From Ptiloglossa arizonensis (Eukaryota; Arthropoda; Insecta; Hymenoptera; Colletidae): DNA of 64,000 nt. Position numbers and translations under genes: made by a program. The DNA is taken from the NCBI RefSeq assembly GCF_051014685.1, contig NW_027478600.1, positions 835,852 to 899,851 of the forward strand, in the 5' to 3' direction. This document shows positions 12,594 through 25,246 of the stretch, piece after piece. Below the pieces are notes generated by a model. The model saw nothing but the letters and a program-made list of their open reading frames with translations. It made no database searches and was not told where the DNA came from. Positions within the stretch are counted from its first letter, which is position 1, and the number at the start of each line of letters is the position of its first letter.

Positions 12594-14518
12594 GAACGGC
12601 CTAGGGGAAAAGTACACATACCGTTGTAATCGGGCGAGTTTCTACTTTCAGATGCAACAAAAATTTTGCGGATTGGTCAATCCGTTCGCGAGATATGGCA
12701 GTTTGGAGGTAAGAAACGGATGAGAAACTCAAAATATTCGCAGTTCCGATGCTCGAAACGAATAACTGGAACGGCCTAGGGGAGAAGTACACCTACCGTT
12801 GTAATCGGGCGAGTTTCTACTTTCAGATGCAACAGAAATTTTGCGGATTGGTCAATCCGTTCGCGAGATATCGCAGTTTGGAGGTTAGAAACGCTTGAGC
12901 AACTCAAAATTTTCACATTTCTGATGCTCGAAACGAATAACTAGAACGGCCTACGGGAAAAGTACGCATACCGTTGTAATCGGCCGGGTTTCTACTTTCA
13001 GATGCAACAGAAGTTTTGCGGACTGGTCATTCCGTTCGCGAGATATGGCAGTTTGGAGGTAAGAAATGCATGAGAAACTCAAAATTTTCGCAGTTCTGAT
13101 GCTCCAAACGAATAACCAGAACGGCCTAGGGGAAAAGTACAAATACCGTTGTAATCGGGCGAGTTTCTACATTCAGATGCAACAGAAATTTTGCGGATTG
13201 TTCAATCCGTTCGCGAGATATGGCAGTTTGGAGGTAAGAAACGTTTGAGAAACTCAAAATTTTCGCCGTTCTGATGCTCGATACGAATAACTAGAACGGC
13301 CTAGGGGAAAAGTACACTTACCGTTGTAATCGGGCGAGTTTCTACTTTCAGATGCAACAAAAATTTTGCGGATTGGTCAATCCGTTCGCGAGATATGGCA
13401 GTTTGGAGGTAAGAAACGGATGAGAAACTCAAAATTTTCACATTTCTGATGCTCGAAACTAATAACTAGAATGGCCTACGGGAAAAGTACGCATACCGTT
13501 GTAATCGGCCGGGTTTCTACTTTCAGATGCAACAGAAGTTTTGCGGATTGGTCATTCCGTTCGCGAGATATGGCAGTTTGGAGGTAAGAAATGCATGAGA
13601 AACTCAAAATTTTCGCAGTTCTGATGCTCGAAACGAATAACCAGAACGGCCTAGGGGAAAAGTACACATACCGTTGTAATCGGGCGAGTTTCTACATTCA
13701 TATGCAACAGAAATTTTGCGGATTGGTCAATCCGTTCGCGAGATATGGCAGTTTGGAGGTAAGAAACGTTTGAAAAACTCAAAATTTTCGCAGTTCTGAT
13801 GCTCGATACGAATAAATAGAACGGCCTAGGGGAAAAGTACACATACCGTTGTAATCGGGCGAGTTTCTACTTTCAGATGCAACAAAAATTTTGCGGATTG
13901 GTCAATCCGTTCGCGAGATATGGCAGTTTGGAGGTAAGAAACGGATGAGAAACTCAAAATTTTCGCAGTTCCGATGCTCGAAACGAATAACTGGAACGGC
14001 CTAGGGGAGAAGTACACCTACCGTTGTAATCGGGCGAGTTTCTACTTTCAGATGCAACAGAAATTTTGCGGATTGGTCAATCCGTTCGCGAGATATCGCA
14101 GTTTGGAGGTTAGAAACGCTTGAGCAACTCAAAATGTTCACATTTCTGATGCTCGAAACGAATAACTAGAACGGCCTACGGGAAAAGTACGCATACCGTT
14201 GTAATCGGCCGGGTTTCTACTTTCAGATGCAACAGAAGTTTTGCGGATTGGTCATTCCGTTCGCGAGATATGGCAGTTTGGAGGTAAGAAATGCATGAGA
14301 AACTCAAAATTTTCGCATTTCTGATGCTCGAAACGAATAACCAGGACGGCCTAGGGGAAAAGTACACATACCGTTGTAATCGGGCGAGTTTCTACTTTCA
14401 GATGCAACAAAAATTTTGCGGATTGGTCAATCCGTTCGCGAGATATGGCAGTTTGGAGGTAACAAACGTTTGAGAAACTCAAAATTTTCGCAGTTCTGAT
14501 GCTCGATACGAATAAATA
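12594..14518 (+). repeat. 11-monomer HOR, first tandem unit
   Basis: Repeated at 14,519-16,443 at offset 1,925. Both units carry the same ordered variants: AAAATATTCGCAG, CGGACTGGTCATTCC, GATGCTCCAAACG, GATTGTTCAATCC, TTCGCCGTTC, AAACTAATAACTAGAATGG, TTCATATGCAAC, TTGAAAAACTC, AAAATGTTCAC. Edges are uncertain by up to about 100 bp because flanking monomers are similar. Confidence 0.88.
12767..13291 (+). repeat. Example of a recurring ordered monomer trio (types X-Y-Z)
   Basis: X (12,767-12,941) carries ATATCGCAGTTTGGAGGTTAG, GAGCAACTC and TTCACATTTC. Y (12,942-13,116) carries CCTACGGG instead of CCTAGGGG, CGGCCGGGTTT, GAAGTTTTGCGG, GTCATTCCG and AAATGCATGAG. Z (13,117-13,291) has AGTACAAATACC or ACACATACC and usually TCTACATTCAG. 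This order recurs across the window. The Y marker CCTACGGG occurs about 40 times up to 55.9 kb and is nearly always preceded by an X-like 3' half. Hybrids exist: near 1,926, 22,052, 41,827 and 44,977 CCTACGGG is followed by an ordinary dyad and GAAATTTTG. Confidence 0.8.
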
Positions 14519-16443
14519 GAACGGCCTAGGGGAAAAGTACACATACCGTTGTAATCGGGCGAGTTTCTACTTTCAGATGCAACAAAAATTTTGCGGATTG
14601 GTCAATCCGTTCGCGAGATATGGCAGTTTGGAGGTAAGAAACGGATGAGAAACTCAAAATATTCGCAGTTCCGATGCTCGAAACGAATAACTGGAACGGC
14701 CTAGGGGAGAAGTACACCTACCGTTGTAATCGGGCGAGTTTCTACTTTCAGATGCAACAGAAATTTTGCGGATTGGTCAATCCGTTCGCGAGATATCGCA
14801 GTTTGGAGGTTAGAAACGCTTGAGCAACTCAAAATTTTCACATTTCTGATGCTCGAAACGAATAACTAGAACGGCCTACGGGAAAAGTACGCATACCGTT
14901 GTAATCGGCCGGGTTTCTACTTTCAGATGCAACAGAAGTTTTGCGGACTGGTCATTCCGTTCGCGAGATATGGCAGTTTGGAGGTAAGAAATGCATGAGA
15001 AACTCAAAATTTTCGCAGTTCTGATGCTCCAAACGAATAACCAGAACGGCCTAGGGGAAAAGTACAAATACCGTTGTAATCGGGCGAGTTTCTACATTCA
15101 GATGCAACAGAAATTTTGCGGATTGTTCAATCCGTTCGCGAGATATGGCAGTTTGGAGGTAAGAAACGTTTGAGAAACTCAAAATTTTCGCCGTTCTGAT
15201 GCTCGATACGAATAACTAGAACGGCCTAGGGGAAAAGTACACTTACCGTTGTAATCGGGCGAGTTTCTACTTTCAGATGCAACAAAAATTTTGCGGATTG
15301 GTCAATCCGTTCGCGAGATATGGCAGTTTGGAGGTAAGAAACGGATGAGAAACTCAAAATTTTCACATTTCTGATGCTCGAAACTAATAACTAGAATGGC
15401 CTACGGGAAAAGTACGCATACCGTTGTAATCGGCCGGGTTTCTACTTTCAGATGCAACAGAAGTTTTGCGGATTGGTCATTCCGTTCGCGAGATATGGCA
15501 GTTTGGAGGTAAGAAATGCATGAGAAACTCAAAATTTTCGCAGTTCTGATGCTCGAAACGAATAACCAGAACGGCCTAGGGGAAAAGTACACATACCGTT
15601 GTAATCGGGCGAGTTTCTACATTCATATGCAACAGAAATTTTGCGGATTGGTCAATCCGTTCGCGAGATATGGCAGTTTGGAGGTAAGAAACGTTTGAAA
15701 AACTCAAAATTTTCGCAGTTCTGATGCTCGATACGAATAAATAGAACGGCCTAGGGGAAAAGTACACATACCGTTGTAATCGGGCGAGTTTCTACTTTCA
15801 GATGCAACAAAAATTTTGCGGATTGGTCAATCCGTTCGCGAGATATGGCAGTTTGGAGGTAAGAAACGGATGAGAAACTCAAAATTTTCGCAGTTCCGAT
15901 GCTCGAAACGAATAACTGGAACGGCCTAGGGGAGAAGTACACCTACCGTTGTAATCGGGCGAGTTTCTACTTTCAGATGCAACAGAAATTTTGCGGATTG
16001 GTCAATCCGTTCGCGAGATATCGCAGTTTGGAGGTTAGAAACGCTTGAGCAACTCAAAATGTTCACATTTCTGATGCTCGAAACGAATAACTAGAACGGC
16101 CTACGGGAAAAGTACGCATACCGTTGTAATCGGCCGGGTTTCTACTTTCAGATGCAACAGAAGTTTTGCGGATTGGTCATTCCGTTCGCGAGATATGGCA
16201 GTTTGGAGGTAAGAAATGCATGAGAAACTCAAAATTTTCGCATTTCTGATGCTCGAAACGAATAACCAGGACGGCCTAGGGGAAAAGTACACATACCGTT
16301 GTAATCGGGCGAGTTTCTACTTTCAGATGCAACAAAAATTTTGCGGATTGGTCAATCCGTTCGCGAGATATGGCAGTTTGGAGGTAACAAACGTTTGAGA
16401 AACTCAAAATTTTCGCAGTTCTGATGCTCGATACGAATAAATA
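14519..16443 (+). repeat. 11-monomer HOR, second tandem unit (absent from copy B)
   Basis: Tandem duplicate of 12,594-14,518. Copy B has only one such unit (about 34,294-36,218), followed directly by sequence matching 16,47x onward. Either copy A gained the unit or copy B lost it by unequal exchange in phase. Confidence 0.85.
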
Positions 16444-19259
16444 GAACGGCCTAGGGGAAAAGTACACATATCGTTGTAATCGGGCGAGTTTCTACTTTCA
16501 GATGCAACAAAAATTTTGCGGATTGGTCAATCCGTTCGCGAGATATGGCAGTTTGGAGGTAACAAACGTTTGAGAAACTCAAAATTTTCGCAGTTCTGAT
16601 GCTCGAAACGGATAACTAGAACGGCCTAGGGGAAAAGTACGCATACCGTTGTAATCGGGCGAGTTTCTACTTTCAGATGCAACAGAAATTTTGCGGATTG
16701 GTCAATCCGTTCGCGAGATATGGCAGTTTGGAGGTAAGAAACGTTTGAGAAACTCAAAATTTTCGCAGTTCTGATGCTCGATACGAATAACTAGAACGGC
16801 CTAGGGGAAAAGTACACATACCGTTGTAATCGGGCGAGTTTCTAGATTCATATGCAACAGAAATTTTGCGGATTGGTCAATCCGTTCGCGAGATATGGCA
16901 GTTTGGAGGTAAGAAACGTTTGAGAAACTCAAAATTTTCGCAGTACTGATGCTCGATACGAATAAATAGAACGGCCTAGGGGAAAAGTACACATACCGTT
17001 GTAATCGGGCGAGTTTCTACTTTCAGATGCAACAGAAATTTTGCGGATTGGTCAATCCGTTCGCGAGATATGGCAGTTTGGAGGTAAGAAACGTTTGAGA
17101 AACTCAAAATTTTCGCAGTTCTGATGCTCGAAACGGATAACTAGAACGGCCTAGGGGAAAAGTATGCATACCGTTGTAATCGGCCGGGTTTCTACTTTCA
17201 GATGCAACAGAAGTTTTGCGGATAGGTCATTCCGTTCGCGAGATATGGCAGTTTGGAGGTAAGAAATGCATGAGAAACTCAAAATTTTCGCAGTTCTGAT
17301 GCTCGAAACGAATAACCAGGACGGCCTAGGGGAAAAGTACACACACCGTTGTAATCGGGCGAGTTTCTACATTCAGATGCAACAGAAATTTTGCGGATTG
17401 GTCAATCCGTTCGCGAGATATGGCAGTTTGGAGGTAACAAACGTTTGAGAAACTCAAAATTTTCGCAGTTCTGATGCTCGAAACGGATAACTAGAACGGC
17501 CTAGGGGAAAAGTACGCATACCGTTGCAATCGGGCGAGTTTCTACTTTCAGATGCAACAGAAATTTTGCGGATTGGTCAATCCGTTCGCGAGATATGGCA
17601 GTTTGGAGGTAAGAAACGTTTGAGAAACTCAAAATTTTCGCAGTTCTGATGCTCGATACGAATAACTAGAACGGCCTAGGGGAAAAGTACACCTACCGTT
17701 GTAATCGGGCGAGTTTCTACTTTCAGATGCAACAGAAATATTGCGGATTGGTCAATCCGTTCGCGAGATATCGCAGTTTGGATGTTAGAAACGCTTGAGC
17801 AACTCAAAATTTTCACATTTCTGATGCTCGAAACGAATAACTAGAACGGCCTACGGGAAAAGTACGCATACCGTTGTAATCGGCCGGGTTTCTACTTTCA
17901 GATGCAACAGAAGTTTTGCGGATTGGTCATTCAGTTCGCGAGATATGGCAGTTTGGAGGTAAGAAATGCATGAGAAACTCAAAATTTTCGCATTTCTGAT
18001 GCTCGAAACGAATAACCAGAACGGCCTAGGGGAAAAGTACACACACCGTTGTAGTCGGGCGAGTTTCTGCATTCAGACGCAACAGAAATTTTGCGGATTG
18101 GTCAATCCGTTCGCGAGATATGGCAGTTTGGAGGTAAGAAACGTTTGAGAAACTCAAAATTTTCGCAGTTCTGATGCTCGATACGAATAAATAGAACGGC
18201 CTAGGGGAAAAGTACACATACCGTTGTAATCGGGCGAGTTTCTACTTTCAGATGCAACAAAAATTTTGCGGATTTGTCAATCCGTTCGCGAGATATGGCA
18301 GTTTGGAGGTAACAAACGTTTGAGAAACTCAAAATTTTCGCAGTTCTGATGCTCGAAACGGATAACTAGGACGGCCTAGGGGAAAAGTACACATACCGTT
18401 GTAATCGGGCGAGTTTCTACTTTCAGATGCAACAAAAATTTTGCGGATTGGTCAATCCGTTCGCGAGATATGGCAGTTTGGAGGTAAGAAACGGATGAGA
18501 AACTCAAAATTTTCGCAGTTCCGATGCTCGAAACGAATAACTGGAACGGCCTAGGGGAGAAGTACACCTACCGTTGTAATCGGGCGAGTTTCTACTTTCA
18601 GATGCAACAGAAATTTTGCGGATTGGTCAATCCGTTCGCGAGATATCGCAGTTTGGAGGTTAGAAACGCTTGAGCAACTCAAAATTTTCACATTTCTGAT
18701 GTTCGAAACGAATAACTAGAACGGCCTACGGGAAAAGTATGCATACCGTTGTAATCGGCCGGGTTTCTACTTTCAGATGCAACAGAAGTTTTGCGGATTG
18801 GTCATTCCGTTCGCGAGATATGGCAGTTTGGAGGTAAGAAATGCATGAGAAACTCAAAATTTTCGCAGTTCTGATGCTCGAAACGAATATCCAGAACGGC
18901 CTAGGGGAAAAGTACACACACCGTTGTAATCGGGCGAGTTTCTACATTCAGATGCAACAGAAATTTTGCGGATTGGTCAATCCGTTCGCGAGATATGGCA
19001 GTTTGGAGGTAAGAAACGTTTGAGAAACTCAAAATTTTCGCAGTTCTGATGCTCGATACGAATAACTAGAACGGCCTAGGGGAAAAGTACACATACCGTT
19101 TTAATCGGGCGAGTTTCTACTTTCAGATGCAACAAAAATTTTGCGGATTGGTCAATCCGTTCGCGAGATATGGCAGTTTGGAGGTAAGAAACGGATGAGA
19201 AACTCAAAATTTTCGCAGTTCCGATGCTCGAAACGAATAACTGGAACGGCCTAGGGGAG

Positions 19260-22200
19260 AAGTACACCTACCGTTGTAATCGGGCGAGTTTCTACTTTCA
19301 GATGCAACAGAAATTTTGCGGATTGGTCAATCCGTTCGCGAGATATCGCAGTTTGGAGGTTAGAAACGTTTGAGAAACTCAAAATTTTCGCAGTTCTGAT
19401 GCTCGATACGAATAAATAGAACGGCCTAGGGGAAAAGTACACATACCGTTGTAATCGGGCGAGTTTCTACTTTCAGATGCAACAAAAATTTTGCGGATTG
19501 GTCAATCCGTTCGCGAGATATGGCAGTTTGGAGGTAACAAACGTTTGAGAAACTCAAAATTTTCGCAGTTCTGATACCCGAAACGGATAACTAGAACGGC
19601 CTAGGGGAAAAGTACGCATACCGTTGTAATCGGGCGAGTTTCTACTTTCAGATGCCACAGAAATTTTGCGGATTGGTCAATCCGTTCGCGAGATATGGCA
19701 GTTTGGAGGTAAGAAACGTTTGAGAAACTCAAAATTTTCGCAGTTCTGATGCTCGATACGAATAACTAGAACGGCCTAGGGGAATAGTACACCTACCGTT
19801 GTAATCGGGCGAGTTTCTACTTTCAGATGAAACAGAAATTTTGCGGATTGGTCAATCCGTTCGCGAGATATCGCAGTTTGGAGGTTAGAAACGCTTGAGA
19901 AACTCAAAATTTTCGCAGTTCCGATGCTCGACAAGCATAACTAGAACGGCCTAGGGGAAAAGTACGCATACCGTTGTAATCGGGCGAGTTTCTACTTTCA
20001 GATGCAACAGAAATATTGCGGATTGGTCAATCCGTTCGCGAGATATGGCAGTTTGGAGGTAAGAAACGCTTGAGAATCTCAAAATTTTCGCAGTTCTGAT
20101 GCTCGGAACGAATAACCAGAACGGCCCAGTGGTAAAGTACGCATAACGTTGTAATCGGGCGAGTTTCTACTTTCAGATGCAACAGAAATTTTGCGGATTG
20201 GTCAATCCGTTCGCGAGACATGGCAGTTTGCATGTAAGAAACGCTTGAGAAACTCAAAATTTTCGCAGTTCTGATTCTCGAAACGAATAACCAGCACGGC
20301 CCAGTGGTAAAGTACGCATACCGTTGTAATCGGGCGAGTTTCTACTTTCAGATGCAACAAAAATTTTGCGGATTGGTCAATCCGTTCGCGAGATATGGCA
20401 GTTTGGAGGTAAGAAACGGATGAGAAACTCAAAATTTTCGCAGTTCTGATGCTCGAAACGAATAACTGAAACGGCCTAGGGGAAAAGTACACATACCGTT
20501 GTAATCGGGCGAGTTTCTACTAACAGATGCAACAGAAATTTTGCGGATTGCTCAATCCGTTCCCGAGATATGGCAGTTTGGAAGTAAGAAACGTTTGCGA
20601 AACTCAAAATTTTCGCAGTTCTGATGCTCGAAACGAATAACCAGAACGGCCTAGGGGAAAAGTACACATACCGTTGTAATCGGGCGAGTTTCTACATTCA
20701 GATGCAACAGAAATTTTGCGGATTGGTCAATCCGTTCGCGAGATATGGCAGTTTGGAGGTAAGAAACGTTTGAGAAACTCAAAATTTTCGCAGTTCTGAT
20801 GCTCGAAACGGATAACTAGAACGGCCTAGGGGAAAAGTACGCATACCGTTGTAATCGGGCGAGTTTCTACTTTCAGATGCAACAGAAATTTTGCGGATTG
20901 GTCAATCCGTTCGCGAGATATGGCAGTTTGGAGGTAAGAAACGTTTGAGAAACTCAAAATTTTCGCAGTTCTGATGCTCGATACGAATAACTAGAACGGC
21001 CTAGGGGAAAAGTGCACATACCGTTGTAATCGGGCGAGTTTCTACTTTCAGATGCAACAAAAATTTTGCGGATTGCTCAATCCGGTCGCGAGATATGGCA
21101 GTTTGGAGGTAAGAAACGGATGAGAAACTCAAAATTTTCGCAGTTCCGATGCTCGAAACGAATAACTGGAACGGCCTAGGGGAGAAGTACACCTACCGTT
21201 GTAATCGGGCGAATTTCTACTTTCAGATGCAACAGAAATTTTGCGGAATGGTCAATCCGTTCGCGAGATATCGCAGTTTGGAGGTTAGAAAAACTTGAGC
21301 AACTCAAAAGTTTCACATTTCTGATGCTCGAAACGAATAACTAGAACGGCCTACGGGAAAAGTACGCATACCGTTGTAATCGGCCGGGTTTCTACTTTCA
21401 GATGCAACAGAAGCTTTGCGGATTGGTCATTCCGTTCGCGAGATATGGCAGTTTGGAGGTAAGAAATGCATGAGAAACTCAAAATTTTCGCAGTTCTGAT
21501 GGTCGAAACGAATAACCAGAACGGCCTAGGGGCAAAGCACGCATACCGTTGTAATCGGGCGAGTTTCTACATTCAGATGCAACAGAAATTTTGCGGATTG
21601 GTCAATCCGTTCGCGAGATATGGCAGTTTGGAGGTAAGAAACGTTGGAGAAACTCAAAATTTTCGCAGTTCTGATGCTCGATACGAATAAATAGAACGGC
21701 CTAGGGGAAAAGTACACATACCCTTGTAATCGGGCGAGTTTCTACTTTCAGATGCAACAAAAATTTTGCGGATTGGTCAATCCGTTCGCGAGATATGGCA
21801 GTTTGGAGGTAAGAAACGTTTGAGAAACTCAAAATTTTCGCAGTTCTGATGCTCGATACGAATAAATAGAACGGCCTAGGGGAAAAGTACACATACCCTT
21901 GTAATCGGGCGAGTTTCTACTTTCAGATGCAACAGAAATTTTGCGGATTGGACAATCCGTTCGCGAGATATCGCAGTTTGGAGGTTAGAAACGCTTGAGC
22001 AACTCAAAATGTTCACATTTCTGATGCTCGAAACGAATAACTAGAACGGCCTACGGGAAAAGTACGCATACCGTTGTAATCGGTCGAGTTTCTACTTTCA
22101 GATGCAACAGAAATTTTGCGGATTGGTCAATCCGTTCGCGAGATATGGCAGTTTGGAGGTAAGAAATGCATGAGAAACTCAAAATTTTCGCAGTTCTGAT

Positions 22201-22409
22201 GCTCGAAACGAATATCCAGAACGGCCTAGGGGAAAAGTACACACACCGTTGTAATCGGGCGAGTTTCTACATTCAGATGCAACAGAAATTTTGCGGATTG
22301 GTCAATCCGTTCGCGAGATATGGCAGTTTGGAGATAAGAAACGTTTGAGAAACTCAAAATTTTCGCAGTTCTGATGCTCGATACGAATAACTAGAACGGC
22401 CTAGGGGAA
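19260..22409 (+). repeat. 18-monomer HOR unit in copy A (followed by a truncated second unit to 23,548)
   Basis: Relation at offset 3,150. Ordered variants shared by the two units include GATGCCACAG, GGAATAGTACACC, CAGATGAAACAG, TCCGATGCTCGACAAG, AAATATTGCGG, GAATCTC, GCTCGGAACG, CCCAGTGGTAAAG, GAGACATGGCAG and TTTGCATGTAAG. The second unit, 22,410-23,548, is cut off by the junction with the third partial copy. Confidence 0.87.
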
Positions 22410-23617
22410 AAGTACACCTACCGTTGTAATCGGGCGAGTTTCTACTTTCAGATGCAACAGAAATTTTGCGGATTGGTCAATCCGTTCGCGAGATATCGCA
22501 GTTTGGAGGTTAGAAACGTTTGAGAAACTCAAAATTTTCGCAGTTCTGATGCTCGATACGAATAAATAGAACGGCCTAGGGGAAAAGTACACATACCGTT
22601 GTAATCGGGCGAGTTTCTACTTTCAGATGCAACAAAAATTTTGCGGATTGGTCAATCCGTTCGCGAGATATGGCAGTTTGGAGGTAACAAACGTTTGAGA
22701 AACTCAAAATTTTCGCAGTTCTGATACTCGAAACGGATAACTAGAACGGCCTAGGGGAAAAGTACGCATACCGTTGTAATCGGGCGAGTTTCTACTTTCA
22801 GATGCCACAGAAATTTTGCGGATTGGTCAATCCGTTCGCGAGATATGGCAGTTTGGAGGTAAGAAACGTTTGAGAAACTCAAAATTTTCGCAGTTCTGAT
22901 GCTCGATACGAATAACTAGAACGGCCTAGGGGAATAGTACACCTACCGTTGTAATCGGGCGAGTTTCTACTTTCAGATGAAACAGAAATTTTGCGGATTG
23001 GTCAATCCGTTCGCGAGATATCGCAGTTTGGAGGTTAGAAACGCTTGAGAAACTCAAAATTTTCGCAGTTCCGATGCTCGACAAGCATAACTAGAACGGC
23101 CTAGGGGAAAAGTACGCATACCGTTGTAATCGGGCGAGTTTCTACTTTCAGATGCAACAGAAATATTGCGGATTGGTCAATCCGTTCGCGAGATATGGCA
23201 GTTTGGAGGTAAGAAACGCTTGAGAATCTCAAAATTTTCGCAGTTCTGATGCTCGGAACGAATAACCAGAACGGCCCAGTGGTAAAGTACGCATAACGTT
23301 GTAATCGGGCGAGTTTCTACTTTCAGATGCAACAGAAATTTTGCGGATTGGTCAATCCGTTCGCGAGACATGGCAGTTTGCATGTAAGAAACGCTTGAGA
23401 AACTCAAAATTTTCGCAGTTCTGATTCTCGAAACGAATAACCAGCACGGCCCAGTGGTAAAGTACGCATACCGTTGTAATCGGGCGAGTTTCTACTTTCA
23501 GATGCAACAAAAATTTTGCGGATTGGTCAATCCGTTCGCGAGATATGGTAGTTTGGAGGTAACAAACGTTTGAGAAACTCAAAATTTTCGCAGTTCTGAT
23601 GATCGATACGAATAAAT

Positions 23618-25246
23618 AGAACGGCCTAGGGGAAAAGTACACATAACGTTGTAATCGGGCGAGTTTCTACATTCAGATGCAACAGAAATTTTGCGGATTG
23701 GTCAATCCGTTCGCGAGATATGGCAGTTTGGAGGTAAGAAATGCATGAGAAACTCAAAATTTTCGCAGTTCTGATGCTCGAAACGGATAACTAGAACAGC
23801 CTAGGGGAAAAGTACTCATACCGTTGTGATCGGGCGAGTTTCTACTTTCAGATGCAACAGAAATTTTGCGGATTGGTCAATCCGTTCGCGAGATATGGCA
23901 ATTTGGAGGTAAGAAACGCTTGAGAAACTCAAAATTTTCGCAGTTCTGATGCTCGAAACGAATAACTAGAACGGCCTAGGGGAAAAGTGCGCATACCGTT
24001 GTAATCGGGCGAGTTTCTACTTTCAGATGCAACAGAAATTTTGCGGATTGGTCAATCCGTTCGCGAGTTATGGCAGTTTGGAGGTAAGAAACGGATGAGA
24101 AACTCAAAATTTTCGCAGTACCGATGCTCGAAACGAATAACTGGAACGGCATAGGGGAAAAGTACACCTACCGTTGTAATCGGGCGAGTTTCTACTTTCA
24201 GGTGCAACAGAAATTTTGCGGATTGGTCAATCCGTTCGCGAGATATCGCAGTTTGGAGGTTAGAAACGCTTGAGCAACTCAAAATTTTCACATTTCTGAT
24301 GCTCGAAACGAGTAACCAGAACGGCCTAGGGGAAAAGTACAAATACCGTTGTAATCGGGCGAGTTTCTACATTCAGATGCAACAGAAATTTTGCGGATTG
24401 GTCAATCCGTTCGCGAGATATGGCAGTTTGGAGGTAAGAAACGTTTGAGAAACTCAAAATTTTCGCAGTTCTGATGATCGATACGAATAAATAGAACGGC
24501 CTAGGGGAAAAGTACACACACCGTTGTAATCGGGCGAGTTTCTACTTTCAGATGCAACAAAAATTTTGCGGATTGGTCAATCCGTTCGCGAGATATGGTA
24601 GTTTGGAGGTAACAAACGTTTGAGGAACTCAAAATTTTCGCAGTTCTGATGCTCGATACGATTAACTAGAACGGCCTAGGGGAAAAGTACACCTACCGTT
24701 GTAATCGGGCGAGTTTCTACTTTCAGATGCAACAGAAATTTTGCGGATTGGTCAATCCGTTCGCGAGATATTGCAGTTTGGAGGTTAGAAACGCTTGAGC
24801 AACTCAAAATTTTCAAATTTCTGATGCTCGAAACGAATAACTAGAACGGCCTACGGGAAAAGTACGCATACCGTTGTAATCGGGCGGGTTTCTACTTTCA
24901 GATGCAACAGAAGTTTTGCGGATTGGTCATTCCGTTCGCGAGATATGGCAGTTTGGAGGTAAGAAATGCATGAGAAACTCAAAATTTTCGCAGTTCTGAT
25001 GCTCCAAACGAATAACCAGAACGGCCTAGGGGAAAAGTACAAATACCGTTGTAATCGGGCGAGTTTCTACATTCAGATGCAACAGAAATTTTGCGGATTG
25101 GTCAATCCGTTCGCGAGATATGGCAGTTTGGAGGTAAGAAACGTTTGAGAAACTCAAAATTTTCGCAGTTCTGATGCTCGATACGAATAACTAGAACGGC
25201 CTAGGGGAAAAGTACACTTACCGTTGTAATCGGGCGAGTTTCTACA
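23618..25246 (+). repeat. Third, partial copy: matches 7,168-8,796
   Basis: Aligned at offset 16,450 (94 monomers). Shared rare markers include ATGGCAATTTGG, GCGAGTTATGGC, GGCATAGGGG, TTTCAGGTGCAAC and GAGTAACCAGAACGG. It starts just after AATAAATAGAACGG at 23,617 and ends where TCTACATTCAG becomes TCTACATACAG near 25,246. The same segment appears again in copy B at about 28,693-30,321, so this stretch exists three times in the window. Confidence 0.88.

Larger units (their letters stand above)
5792..23548 (+). repeat. Large superrepeat, copy A (17.8 kb)
   Basis: Nearly identical to 27,317-43,323. The alignment runs in three pieces: 5,792-10,865 at offset 21,525; 10,866 to about 14,600 at offset 21,700; about 14,519-23,548 at offset 19,775. 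The offset changes equal exactly one monomer gained in copy B and eleven monomers gained in copy A. Inside it are several smaller HOR relations: 6 monomers (8,401 and 9,451), 9 monomers (9,451 and 11,026), 11 monomers (12.6 and 14.5 kb) and 18 monomers (19.26 and 22.41 kb). It ends at 23,548, where copy B has GGCAGTTTGG and copy A GGTAGTTTGG followed by GTAACAAACG. Confidence 0.9.

Noticed and set aside
13826..14017. Recurrent minus-strand open frame of 63 codons beginning MYFSPRPF, and 69-96 codon variants
   Set aside because: Same reason: it overlaps the plus-strand frames on the same monomers, is bounded by the repeat period, and longer forms arise only where a stop is lost by a monomer variant such as CCCAGTGGT.
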